48,139 bases of DNA from Coriobacteriia bacterium (lineage in GTDB: Bacteria > Actinomycetota > Coriobacteriia > Coriobacteriales > RUG033), in contig JAATFL010000032.1 in NCBI GenBank assembly GCA_015655215.1, positions 1 to 48,139 of the forward strand. Reading direction: 5' to 3'. A program made the translations under genes and the position numbers. Below, piece after piece: positions 19,389-27,982 of this stretch (its first letter is position 1; each line of letters starts with the position of its first letter). A model generated the notes under the pieces. That model saw only the letters and a program-made list of their open reading frames with translations, did no database searches and was not told the DNA's origin.

Positions 19389-19465
19389 GTGCCATCTTCG
19401 AGTTTTCACGTTGCGTTGCGCTGTTTCCCGCCGTTTTTGACGGCCGGCATCTTCTACAGACGCGT

Positions 19466-19498
19466 CTCGACATCTACCATTGACTCGACATCTACCAT
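19466..19498. repeat. Two direct copies of CTCGACATCTACCAT
   Basis: The 15-base sequence occurs at 19466-19480 and 19484-19498 with an 18-base period, between the leader terminator and the metY ribosome site. It could be a protein-binding site or a local duplication; no function is known. Confidence 0.6.
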
Positions 19499-19554
19499 CA
19501 TCTGCGTCTCGGGCGCCGACGCGCCTCGGGCCTATCCACAAAGGAGATCTTCCC

Positions 19555-20883
19555 ATGGCTACCACCGACACCCTCGCCACCCCATCGAGCGAGGCCGCCA
19601 AGCACTTCGATACGCTGCAGATCCATGCCGGCGCTGCACCTGACCCCACCACGCACTCGCGCGCACTGCCCATCTACCAGACCGTCGCCTACAACTTCGA
19701 GGATGCCAAGGACGGCGCCGACCTGTTCGCGCTCAAGAAGTTCGGCAACATCTACGGGCGTCTCTCCAACTCCACCGTCGAGGCCATCGAGAACCGTCTC
19801 GTCGCGCTCGAGTCCTCCAGCTACGCCGTGGCGGTGGCATCGGGCCACGCCGCCGAGATCCTCGCACTGCTCAACATCGTCCAGACCGGCGACTCCATCG
19901 TGGCCTCCAACTCTCTTTACGGCGGTACGTGGAACATCTTCCTACACACGTTCAAGCGACTCGGCATCAACGTGCGCTTCGTGGAGACCACCGACGTCGA
20001 CGGTTTCGTCGCCGCCTCCGATGAGACGACGAAGGCCTGGTACGTGGAGACGATCGGCAACCCGCGCCTCGACGTGGCCGACGTGGATGCCCTCTCCGCC
20101 GCAGCGCTGTCGATCGGGCTGCCGCTGTTCGTGGACAACACGTTCGCGACGCCGTACCTGTTCCGTCCGGCGGAGCACGGCGCGGCGGTGACCATCGAGT
20201 CGCTTACGAAGTGGATTGGCGGCCACGGGACCTCCCTGGGTGGCGCGATCATCGACTCGGGTACGTTCGACTGGGGTAACGGCAAGTTCCCCACCATCGA
20301 CGGGCCCGATGACTCCTACACCGGTCTCAACTTCTGGGAGACGTTCGGTGACTTCCCCGGCCTGGGCAACGTCGCCTTCGGCCTACGCGCCCGCTCCCAG
20401 CTGCTGCGCGACTTCGGCCCCACGCTCTCACCGTTCAACGCGCAGCAGATCGGCCTCGGTCTCGAGACGCTCTCCCTGCGCGTGCAGCGCCACAGCGACA
20501 ACGCGCTCGCCGTGGCCCGCTTTCTCGAGGAGCACCCCAAGGTCGCCTGGGTCAACTACCCCGGCCTTGAGAGCCATCCCACGCACGACGTCGCGGTGCG
20601 TGAGCTTGAGCACGGCTTTGGCGGTGTCGTCATCTTCGGGGTCAAGGGGGGTCGCGAGAAGGGCATCGAGACGATCAACGCCCTCAAGCTCTTCTCCAAC
20701 CTGGCCAACGTGGGCGATGCCAAGTCGCTCGTCATCCACCCCGCGTCGACCACGCACTCCCAGCTCTCCGACGAGCAGCTCGAGGCCGCGGGCATCTCCG
20801 CCGACCTCGTCCGCCTGTCCGTCGGCATCGAGGACATCGACGATATCCTCGCCGATCTCGACCAGGCCCTCCGGCAGGCGTGA
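19555..20883 (+). CDS. metY: O-acetylhomoserine sulfhydrylase
   Basis: MetY is a PLP enzyme that condenses O-acetylhomoserine with sulfide to homocysteine (direct sulfhydrylation). The 442-residue protein has the Cys/Met-metabolism PLP fold: HAGAAPDPTTHSRALPIYQT near the N-terminus, SSSYAVAVASGHAAEILALL, and FVDNTFATPYL. The PLP lysine lies in ESLTKWIGGHGTSLGG at about residue 220, and HPASTTHSQL follows near the end. The length of about 440 with the extended GPDDSYTGLNFWETFGD segment is typical of MetY rather than MetB. AAGGAGATC precedes the ATG. It is followed by metX, whose product supplies its substrate. Confidence 0.96.
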   Translation: MATTDTLATPSSEAAKHFDTLQIHAGAAPDPTTHSRALPIYQTVAYNFEDAKDGADLFALKKFGNIYGRLSNSTVEAIENRLVALESSSYAVAVASGHAAEILALLNIVQTGDSIVASNSLYGGTWNIFLHTFKRLGINVRFVETTDVDGFVAASDETTKAWYVETIGNPRLDVADVDALSAAALSIGLPLFVDNTFATPYLFRPAEHGAAVTIESLTKWIGGHGTSLGGAIIDSGTFDWGNGKFPTIDGPDDSYTGLNFWETFGDFPGLGNVAFGLRARSQLLRDFGPTLSPFNAQQIGLGLETLSLRVQRHSDNALAVARFLEEHPKVAWVNYPGLESHPTHDVAVRELEHGFGGVVIFGVKGGREKGIETINALKLFSNLANVGDAKSLVIHPASTTHSQLSDEQLEAAGISADLVRLSVGIEDIDDILADLDQALRQA

Positions 20884-20936
20884 TCTTCAGTCATCGGCGA
20901 ACCGTTGCGGACCGACGGGCCATCCCGTGGATGCTT

Positions 20937-20980
20937 CCAGCGCGATTCGATGCGAAGGTTATCGCATCGAATCGCGCTGG
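20937..20980. repeat. Perfect 19-bp inverted repeat between metY and metX
   Basis: The arms 20937-20955 and 20962-20980 are exact complements (core CAGCGCGATTCGATGCGA) around the loop AGGTTA. As RNA this is an exceptionally stable hairpin. No T-run follows, so it is not a standard intrinsic terminator. It may stabilise or process the metY-metX message, or attenuate expression of metX relative to metY. Confidence 0.8.
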
Positions 20981-21026
20981 GCAGCAGGGTGTTTCGTCGA
21001 TCCGTGGGTTTTGGGAGGGGGTAGGC

Positions 21027-22448
21027 ATGACGGCGACCATCGTCGATGAGCACGAGCCTCAGGCGCTCGCCAACGTGGCGCAGCGTTTCATGCGTGCCGA
21101 TCGGCCACCTCATCTCGTGGGTGCCATCGAGCTACCCGGTGAGATCCCGCTCGACTCCGGTGAGACGATTGGACATGTGCACGTGACGTACGAGACGTGG
21201 GGCACGCGCTCCCCCGATGACGACAACGTCGTCCTCATCTGCCATGCCCTCACGGGCGACTCGCATGTGGCCGACGGCCCGGACCGTGCCGCCGCCGCGG
21301 CCGTCTCGGACAAGGCGTTTCCCGGTGGACTCGTCAAGGCGACAGGTCCCGATACCGGGGATGGGGGTCGTGGGGCCTTTGCGGGCGCATCTGTCTCCGG
21401 CCCTCCTGCCGATACGCACGTCCCCGGATGGTGGAGCGGTCTCGTGGGTCCCGGCAACGCCATCGACACCAACACCTACTTCGTCGTATGCATGAACGTG
21501 CTGGGTGGGTGCTCGGGCACCACCGGGCCCCTGTCACCTGACCCGCGCCGCACCGATGACCCTACGGACCCTGCAGCCCCCGAGGACCGCTATGGTCTCG
21601 ATTTCCCCGTCGTCACGGTCGAGGACATGGTACAGGTCGAGGCTCGCGTGCTGGACCAGCTCGGCATCGGTCGCGTGCTTGCCGTGGTGGGCGGGTCCCT
21701 GGGGGGTATGCAGGCCCTCGTCTGGGCGCGCGAGTACCCCGAACGCGTGGCGAGTTGCATCGCCGTGGCCACCACGTGGCTTTCGACACCGCAGACCATC
21801 GCGTTCAACGAGGTCGGTCGTCAGTCGATCGTGGGCGATCCCCGTTTCGAGGACGGTCGATACGCCCCTGACGCGCTGCCCGCGCACGGGCTCGCCGTGG
21901 CTCGCATGATCGGGCACATCACGTACCTCTCCGACGAGTCGATGGGGCATAAGTTCGGCCGTCGTCTCGTGGGAGACGAGCTCCGCTACACGTTCGGCAA
22001 GGAGTTCCAGGTGGAGAGTTACCTCGACCATCAGGGGTACAAGTTCGTGGAGCGCTTCGATGCCGACAGCTACCTGTACATCACGCGTGCCATCGACTAC
22101 TACGCGCTGGGCGATTCTCCCGAGGACGTCGAGCGCGTGTTCACTGGCACGCCCGTGCGCTTCCTGCTGCTGTCGTTCACCAGTGACTGGCTGTTCCCCA
22201 CCAAGCAGTTGCGCGAGACGGCCGGAGCGCTCTGCCGCGCGGGAGCCGAGGTGACGTTCGCCGAGATAGAGGCCTCCAGCGGGCATGACGCCTTTCTGCT
22301 GGAGACCGTGAAACAGGGCGGGTACGTGCGTTCGTTCCTGCGCGAGACGCGCTCCAGGGACCGGCTGGTCGCGATGGATCCCCATTCGGATGGGCGCGAC
22401 GGTGCGGACTCGCGACCGTCCGCCTCATCAGAGGGGGGCGAGTGCTGA
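21027..22448 (+). CDS. metX: Homoserine O-acetyltransferase
   Basis: MetX transfers acetyl from acetyl-CoA to homoserine, making the MetY substrate. The 473-residue alpha/beta hydrolase has YETWGTRSPDDDNVVLICHALTGD-type N-terminal strands, the oxyanion region NVLGGCSGTTGP, the nucleophile elbow GGSLGGMQAL (Ser about 224), a late Asp in SFTSDWLFP and the catalytic His in SSGHDAFLLE. It is longer than the usual roughly 380 residues. An Ala/Gly-rich insertion around residues 85-140 and a C-terminal tail explain the difference. GGGAGGGGG lies just before the ATG. The stop overlaps the metW start (TGATG). Confidence 0.96.
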   Translation: MTATIVDEHEPQALANVAQRFMRADRPPHLVGAIELPGEIPLDSGETIGHVHVTYETWGTRSPDDDNVVLICHALTGDSHVADGPDRAAAAAVSDKAFPGGLVKATGPDTGDGGRGAFAGASVSGPPADTHVPGWWSGLVGPGNAIDTNTYFVVCMNVLGGCSGTTGPLSPDPRRTDDPTDPAAPEDRYGLDFPVVTVEDMVQVEARVLDQLGIGRVLAVVGGSLGGMQALVWAREYPERVASCIAVATTWLSTPQTIAFNEVGRQSIVGDPRFEDGRYAPDALPAHGLAVARMIGHITYLSDESMGHKFGRRLVGDELRYTFGKEFQVESYLDHQGYKFVERFDADSYLYITRAIDYYALGDSPEDVERVFTGTPVRFLLLSFTSDWLFPTKQLRETAGALCRAGAEVTFAEIEASSGHDAFLLETVKQGGYVRSFLRETRSRDRLVAMDPHSDGRDGADSRPSASSEGGEC

Positions 22449-23059
22449 TGGTGACGGGGTTGCGTGCCGACCTGCGCAACATCGCCGAGGAGATCCCCGT
22501 CGGGAGCCGTGTGCTCGACCTGGGCTGCGGCGACGGGGTCCTGCTCGCGTGGCTGCGCGATCAGCGGGGCTGCGAGGTGCGTGGCGTCGAGGTGGACGAG
22601 AGCCACGTGCTTGAGGCCGTGGGACGGGGCGTGCCCGTGGTGCGCTCCGACCTCGACGAGGGCCTCTGGATGTTCTCGGATGGCATGTTCGACATCGTGG
22701 TCCTCTCGCAGGCGCTGCAGGAGGTGCGTCGTCCGGCGGCCTTGCTCCGCGAGATACTGCGCGTCGGCGACCATGCTCTCGTGAGCTTCCCCAACTTCGG
22801 GCATTGGGGCGTCCGCCTCTACCTCCTCTTCCGCGGTCGCATGCCCGTGTCACGCCACATCCCGTACTCGTGGCACGAGACGCCGAGCATCCACCACACC
22901 ACGATCCTCGACTTCGACGACCTCGTCGACCAGGTCGGCGGCATCGTCGAGCGCGACGTCTACCTGCGCACCACCGCCAGCGGGGTGACCAAGCGCCTGA
23001 CGGTCCTGCCGCATTGGCGGGCGCAGTCCGTCATCTCCTACGTGGGGCACCGGCGATGA
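22448..23059 (+). CDS. metW: MetW-type methyltransferase-like protein
   Basis: MetW is found next to metX in many bacteria and in some species is required for full MetX activity. The 203-residue protein has a SAM-binding class-I methyltransferase motif (VLDLGCGDGVLLAWL), the family motifs VVLSQALQEV and VSFPNFGHW, and PYSWHETPSIHHTT near the end. The ATG at 22448 overlaps the metX stop as TGATG, and a GTG six bases upstream is an alternative. The context makes a role in O-acetylhomoserine synthesis likely. Confidence 0.94.
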   Translation: MVTGLRADLRNIAEEIPVGSRVLDLGCGDGVLLAWLRDQRGCEVRGVEVDESHVLEAVGRGVPVVRSDLDEGLWMFSDGMFDIVVLSQALQEVRRPAALLREILRVGDHALVSFPNFGHWGVRLYLLFRGRMPVSRHIPYSWHETPSIHHTTILDFDDLVDQVGGIVERDVYLRTTASGVTKRLTVLPHWRAQSVISYVGHRR

Positions 23060-24147
23060 CGGCGACCGACGTCCCCTTCGCGCTGCTCGGTTGCGACGAC
23101 GAGGTGCGCCGCCTCTTCGACCAAGCCACCGGGCGCCTTGTTGCCCAAGGTGAGCAGGGGCCCTTCTCGCTCGGCCGGGTGATCAGCCTCGATCGGTCGC
23201 TCCCGTTGGTGTGCACGGAGCAGGGCTCCCTGCGCGCAGAGCACGATGTCCGGATTGCCAAGGGCCCCGGGTTGCTGCCGGCCGTGGGTGACTGGGTGGT
23301 CGCGTCGTGTCCCGCAGCGCACGACTGCGCCATCATCGTGGAGGTGCTGCCGCGCCGCTGCACCTTCTCGCGTCGCGACCCGCACGATCCCGACGGGCGT
23401 CAGGTGCTGGCCACCAACATCGACGTCGTGCTCGTCGTGCACCCCCTGTCCGCCGATGAGCTCGATGCCCACCGCATCGAGCGCGAACTCGTCATCGCCT
23501 GGGAGAGCGGGGCCATCCCCACGCTCGTGCTGACGAAGGCCGACCTCGTCTCGCCGGAGCATCTCTCGGCCGCGCTCGAGACGGCGGCGATCGTGGCCCC
23601 TCAGGTCCGCGTCGTGGTCGAGTCGACGGTCTCGGGTGCCGGCATCGAGGAGGTGCGCGCCCTCATCCCCCCGGGTGCGACGGCCGTGATGCTCGGGCGC
23701 TCGGGTGCCGGGAAGTCGGCGCTCGTCAACGGGCTGCTCGGCTCGGAGGTGCAGGAGACCGGCACCGTGCGCTCGACTGACGGCGCGGGTCGGCACACGA
23801 CGGTGAGCCGCTCGCTGTGCGCCGTCCCGGACGGTGGCGTGATCATCGATACGCCAGGGCTGCGCACGCTCTCGCTCGTGGATGCCTGGGAGGGGCTGTC
23901 GGCCGCCTTCCCCGAGATCGTCTCCCGCGAGGGAGCGTGCCGGTTCCGCGATTGCTCGCACACCTGCGAGCCAGGGTGCGCCGTGCTGGAGGCGGTGCGG
24001 GTCGGCGAGGTCGATGTACGGCGGCTCGCCTCCTATGTCGCCCTACGTGACGAGATGCTCGGACTGCAGCGTCGCCTCGAGCGTACGGGGCGTGGCGTGG
24101 GCAAGGGTCCCAAGAAACCGGGCGACCACCCGCGACGGGCTCGTTGA
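23056..24147 (+). CDS. rsgA: Small ribosomal subunit biogenesis GTPase RsgA
   Basis: RsgA is a late 30S maturation GTPase. The 363-residue protein has an N-terminal OB-like part, then a circularly permuted G domain in the order G4 (LTKADLV), G1 (GRSGAGKSALVNGL), a switch region GRHTTVSR and G3 (IIDTPGLRTL). A zinc-binding C-terminal part (CRFRDCSHTCEPGCAV) follows. The basic C-terminus RGVGKGPKKPGDHPRRAR may contact rRNA. ATG 23056 overlaps the metW stop (ATGA), so it is probably cotranscribed with the met genes despite its unrelated role. Confidence 0.94.
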   Translation: MTATDVPFALLGCDDEVRRLFDQATGRLVAQGEQGPFSLGRVISLDRSLPLVCTEQGSLRAEHDVRIAKGPGLLPAVGDWVVASCPAAHDCAIIVEVLPRRCTFSRRDPHDPDGRQVLATNIDVVLVVHPLSADELDAHRIERELVIAWESGAIPTLVLTKADLVSPEHLSAALETAAIVAPQVRVVVESTVSGAGIEEVRALIPPGATAVMLGRSGAGKSALVNGLLGSEVQETGTVRSTDGAGRHTTVSRSLCAVPDGGVIIDTPGLRTLSLVDAWEGLSAAFPEIVSREGACRFRDCSHTCEPGCAVLEAVRVGEVDVRRLASYVALRDEMLGLQRRLERTGRGVGKGPKKPGDHPRRAR

Positions 24148-24748
24148 GTGCGCGCCCGCCTGCCCGGCACCCTCTGGATGCTCAGTGCATAAGGAGCCTC
24201 TCGTACCGCACGAATCATCGCAGGTCAAGGCCTGTCAGGGGATTTCGGAAATCTGTGGAAAATGTTGTTGAAAACCCTGTGTACAGCCTCTTAAAACTAG
24301 AGACTATTCCTCGTGATGATGAAGGTGGGAATTGGTTAACGAGTTTCGTTATCCCTGATAGTCGCGGTGCGTCCTGAGAGTGAAACTGATAACCATTCAA
24401 ATCCAAAAAAAACGATAGCGCGTGAACCACTTCTCTCCCGTGAATGACCTTGTATTTTGAGGTTTGGTGAGACTACTATATATGAGCAATACATTGTGGA
24501 TGCATACAACATATGGTATGTGGCTGCGATCGTATCGGCAAAGGGAGCAGATGAATGCCGTGTTCGTGCGATATGCATTCCCGCTCGTGCGACCGGTTGT
24601 TGTCAGGCGATGATTCGAACACGATTGTTTTACCAGTTGGTGGTGTTCATCGGGAAAGAAGTGATGAACAGATAACCAACTTCGATGGTACACGCGTGTT
24701 CTAACGCATCATCATGCAAGGATGTGCATAAGAGAGGAAGCTGGGACC
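24148..24748. other. AT-richer intergenic region upstream of nrdD
   Basis: There are about 600 bases without a credible gene between rsgA and nrdD, noticeably richer in A and T than the flanks. It contains an imperfect inverted repeat around 24338-24360 (GGTTAACGA/TCGTTATCC), A-runs near 24405 and the nrdD promoter region described separately. Short open frames here lack ribosome sites and recognisable products. Confidence 0.5.
24450..24521 (+). promoter_or_regulatory. Candidate nrdD promoter with two degenerate NrdR-like boxes
   Basis: A possible promoter is TTGTAT (24450-24455), an 18-base spacer and TACTAT (24474-24479). Two 16-base segments, 24473-24488 (CTACTATATATGAGCA) and 24506-24521 (ACAACATATGGTATGT), partly match the NrdR box acaCwAtATaTwGtgt and start 33 bases apart, close to the 31-32 usual for NrdR box pairs. 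The first matches well only in its left half. The predicted start leaves a leader of about 260 bases. Confidence 0.35.
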
Positions 24749-27148
24749 ATGGATTCGACGATCAGGACGCACACGGCGGTTACCACCATCATCAAGCGCG
24801 ACGGTCGTTCCGTCGCCTTCGACGAGAGCAAGATCGCCGAGGCGGTGTGCAAGGCGTTCGAGGCCTCGGGAGCCATGAAGGGCTATGAGGAGGCCGAGCG
24901 CATCGCCGATCGGGTCGTCGAGCTCATCGAGACGGGGGCCCTCGAGGGGAGGCCATCGGTGGAGGGCGTGCAGGACCTCGTCGAGGAGGTCCTCATCGCC
25001 GACGGGTTCGCCCGCACCGCCAAGGCCTACATCCTCTACCGTGCCGAGCGCAGCCGCTCGCGCGAGGTCAACACGCGGCTGATGCAGACGATGCGCGACC
25101 TCACCTTCTCCAAGGCGGCGGACGCCGACCTGAAGCGCGAGAACGCCAACATCGACGCGGACACCGCCATGGGGACGATGCTCAAGTACGGGTCGGAGAG
25201 CGCCAAGCAGTTCTACGAGATGTGCGTGCTGGCACCCGAGTACTCGCGCGCGCACCAGGGCGGGGACATCCACATCCACGACCTCGACTTCTACACGCTA
25301 ACCACCACGTGCACGCAGATCGACCTTCTCAAGCTGTTCGAGGGTGGCTTCTCCACGGGCCACGGCGTGCTGCGCGAGCCCAACTCCATCGCGAGCTACT
25401 CGGCGCTGGCGTGCATCGCCATCCAATCGAACCAGAACGACCAGCACGGCGGCCAATCGGTCGTCAACTTCGACTATTCGATGGCACAGGGCGTGCGCAA
25501 GTCGTACGCGCGCCTCTACGTCCGCAACCTCGCCACCGCCCTCGAGCTCCTCGGCGACGTCGACGACGCGACCGCCGTCGCGAGGCATGCGGCCGCCGAT
25601 GTGCTCGAGGGCACCGGGCTCGTCCCCACGCTCGACCCCGACGGGGCCTATCGCGTGGCGGAGCGGGACGCGCTTCTCGCGACGGTCGTCGACGGCGGTA
25701 TCGTCGGCCATGCCCAGGCGTTCGCGGAGAAGGCCGCGTGGCGCGACGCCGACCGCGAGACGTACCAGGCCATGGAGGCGTTCATCCACAACCTCAACAC
25801 CATGCACTCCCGGGCCGGCGCGCAGACGCCGTTCTCGTCCATCAACTACGGCATGGACACGACACCCGAGGCTCGCATGGTGGTGCGCAACATCCTGCTG
25901 GCCACCGAGTCGGGGCTGGGGCATGGCGAGACCCCCATCTTCCCCATCCAGATATTCCGCGTGAAGGAGGGTGTCAACTTCAACCCCGGTGAGCCCAACT
26001 ACGACCTGTTCAAGCTGGCGTGCCGGTGCTCGGCCAAGCGGCTGTTCCCCAATTTCTCGTTCCAGGACGCCCCGTTCAACCTGCAATACTACAAGGGCAC
26101 GCCCGAGACGGAGATCGCCTACATGGGCTGCCGCACGCGCGTGATCGGCAACGTGTACGACCCCTCGCGCGAGATATCGAACGGTCGCGGCAACCTGTCG
26201 TTCACCAGCATCAACCTGCCACGCCTCGCCATCAAGGCGCGCGGCGACGTCGACCTGTTCTTCGAGTTGCTCGACAGCATGCTCCGCCTCACGGTGGGCC
26301 AGCTCGACGAGCGCTTCGAGATCCAGTGCCGCAAGAAGGTCTACAACGCCCCGTTCCTGATGGGTCAGGGCGTTTGGATCGACTCCGAACAGCTCGCCCC
26401 CGACGACGAGCAGCGCGAGGTGCTCAAGCAAGGGACGCTCTCCGTCGGCTTCATCGGCCTGGCCGAGACGCTCAAGGCACTCACCGGCGCGCATCACGGC
26501 GAGAGCGAGGCGTCGCAGAACCTCGGACTCGAGATCATCGGCTACATGCGCCGCTACCTCGACCAGCTCTCGGAGGAGCGCAAGCTCAACTACACGCTGC
26601 TCGCCACGCCCGCCGAGGGTCTCTCGGGCCGCTTCGTGCGCATGGACCGCGAGTGCTACGGCTCTATCGAGGGCGTCACCGACCGTGACTACTACACCAA
26701 CAGCTTCCACGTGCCGGTGTACTACCCCATCAGCGCCTTCGACAAGATACGCATCGAGGCGCCGTACCACGCGCTCACCAACGCGGGCCACATCTCCTAC
26801 GTCGAGCTGGACGGGGATCCCACCAAGAACCTCGACGCCTTCGAGGCCATCGTGCGTTACATGGAGCGCAGCGGCATCGGTTACGGCTCGATCAACCATC
26901 CCGTCGACCGCGACCCCGTGTGCGGGTACAACGGTATCATCGACGACGTGTGCCCGCAGTGCGGGCGGCGCGAGGACGAGGACGGCGGCGGGTTCGAGCG
27001 GATCAGGCGCATCACCGGCTACCTCGTGGGCACGCTCGACCGCTTCAACGACGCCAAGCGCGCCGAGGAGCGCGACCGCGTCAAGCACGGGGTGGGAGCG
27101 GGCGACATCGTCGCCGAGAAGCCCGTCGCCGCCGGCGCCACCGTGTGA
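24749..27148 (+). CDS. nrdD: Anaerobic ribonucleoside-triphosphate reductase, large subunit
   Basis: NrdD is an oxygen-sensitive class-III reductase making dNTPs with formate or a thioredoxin-type system as reductant. The 799-residue protein has an N-terminal ATP-cone (TTIIKRDGRSVAFDESKIAE) and the NrdD barrel (GDIHIHDLDFY, QNDQHGGQSVVNFDY, FSSINYGMDT, NLSFTSINLPRLA). A C-terminal zinc site (VCGYNGIIDDVCPQCGRRE) and the glycyl-radical loop RITGYLVG complete it. The ATG at 24749 follows GAGAGGAAG. The ATG 27 bases upstream has a poorly spaced site. It overlaps nrdG, its activase, as TGATG. Confidence 0.97.
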   Translation: MDSTIRTHTAVTTIIKRDGRSVAFDESKIAEAVCKAFEASGAMKGYEEAERIADRVVELIETGALEGRPSVEGVQDLVEEVLIADGFARTAKAYILYRAERSRSREVNTRLMQTMRDLTFSKAADADLKRENANIDADTAMGTMLKYGSESAKQFYEMCVLAPEYSRAHQGGDIHIHDLDFYTLTTTCTQIDLLKLFEGGFSTGHGVLREPNSIASYSALACIAIQSNQNDQHGGQSVVNFDYSMAQGVRKSYARLYVRNLATALELLGDVDDATAVARHAAADVLEGTGLVPTLDPDGAYRVAERDALLATVVDGGIVGHAQAFAEKAAWRDADRETYQAMEAFIHNLNTMHSRAGAQTPFSSINYGMDTTPEARMVVRNILLATESGLGHGETPIFPIQIFRVKEGVNFNPGEPNYDLFKLACRCSAKRLFPNFSFQDAPFNLQYYKGTPETEIAYMGCRTRVIGNVYDPSREISNGRGNLSFTSINLPRLAIKARGDVDLFFELLDSMLRLTVGQLDERFEIQCRKKVYNAPFLMGQGVWIDSEQLAPDDEQREVLKQGTLSVGFIGLAETLKALTGAHHGESEASQNLGLEIIGYMRRYLDQLSEERKLNYTLLATPAEGLSGRFVRMDRECYGSIEGVTDRDYYTNSFHVPVYYPISAFDKIRIEAPYHALTNAGHISYVELDGDPTKNLDAFEAIVRYMERSGIGYGSINHPVDRDPVCGYNGIIDDVCPQCGRREDEDGGGFERIRRITGYLVGTLDRFNDAKRAEERDRVKHGVGAGDIVAEKPVAAGATV

Positions 27149-27732
27149 TGAGCGGGAACCCATCCACCATGCCGTGCCGTATCACGCGACCCGGCGTGGC
27201 ACTCGCATCCTCTCGGGCCGTGGGGCCCGATGGCGTGCTACGCGTCGCCGGCACCGCCAACGACTCCATCACCGACGGACCGGGCATCCGCTTCACCATC
27301 TTCACCCAGGGGTGTCCGCACGACTGCCCTGGGTGCCACAATCCGCAGACCCACGCCGTGGACGCCGGAACGATCGAGACCGTCGACGCCCTCTGGGAGA
27401 GAGTCGTCGCGAACCCCCTGCTCTCCGGCATCACCCTCTCCGGGGGAGAGCCCATGCTGCAGCCGATCCCCCTCGCCCGGTTGGCCCGCCGTGCCCGCGC
27501 CCGCGGGCTCAGCGTCTGGTGCTACACGGGCTACCGCTTCGAGCGGCTGCTTGCCGGCGAGCCCTCCGCCGAGGTGCTCGACCTTCTCGGCGACGTGGAC
27601 GTGCTGGTGGACGGTCCCTTCGTGCAGCGACTCAAGTCGCTGTCGCTCACATGGTGCGGTTCCTCCAACCAGCGTCTCATCGACGTACCCGCCTCGCTGG
27701 GGTCCTCCACCGTCACGCTCTGGAATGCCTGA
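27148..27732 (+). CDS. nrdG: Anaerobic ribonucleotide reductase activating protein
   Basis: NrdG is a radical-SAM enzyme that generates the glycyl radical on NrdD. Residues 55-72 hold the cluster motif CPHDCPGC in the context FTIFTQGCPHDCPGCHNP, followed by TLSGGEPMLQP for SAM binding. At 194 residues it is longer than E. coli NrdG because of a roughly 30-residue N-terminal extension. The start overlaps the nrdD stop, giving coupled synthesis of the two partners. Confidence 0.96.
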   Translation: MSGNPSTMPCRITRPGVALASSRAVGPDGVLRVAGTANDSITDGPGIRFTIFTQGCPHDCPGCHNPQTHAVDAGTIETVDALWERVVANPLLSGITLSGGEPMLQPIPLARLARRARARGLSVWCYTGYRFERLLAGEPSAEVLDLLGDVDVLVDGPFVQRLKSLSLTWCGSSNQRLIDVPASLGSSTVTLWNA

Positions 27733-27762
27733 GACCTCTTCGCGATGATGTGGCACGTCCCC

Positions 27763-27778
27763 CTGGCGCCCGCGCCAG
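27763..27778 (+). terminator. Short GC-rich hairpin after nrdG
   Basis: CTGGCG (27763-27768) pairs with CGCCAG (27773-27778) around CCCG, 30 bases after the nrdG stop. There is no T-run. It is the only clear secondary structure in the 250-base gap before the TorD-like gene. Confidence 0.3.
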
Positions 27779-27982
27779 TGGTCCGTCGCCGACCGCCGGC
27801 GCTTCGCCCGGTCGCTCGGCTCGATGCACGCGCCCTTTGCGGTGCCGGGACTGCTCGACATTCGGTGCCCGCTGCTATGCTGTTACGACGAGGGTGGGCA
27901 GGAGACCGGATGCCCATGCGTATCATGGCTGTGAGGCTGGCGAAGAGCGGTGCTCCAACGCCTACAGCTCAAGGGGAGTGAC

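Noticed and set aside
25298-27163. 621-codon minus-strand open frame opposite nrdD
   Set aside because: Antisense shadow of nrdD with no ribosome site or domain.
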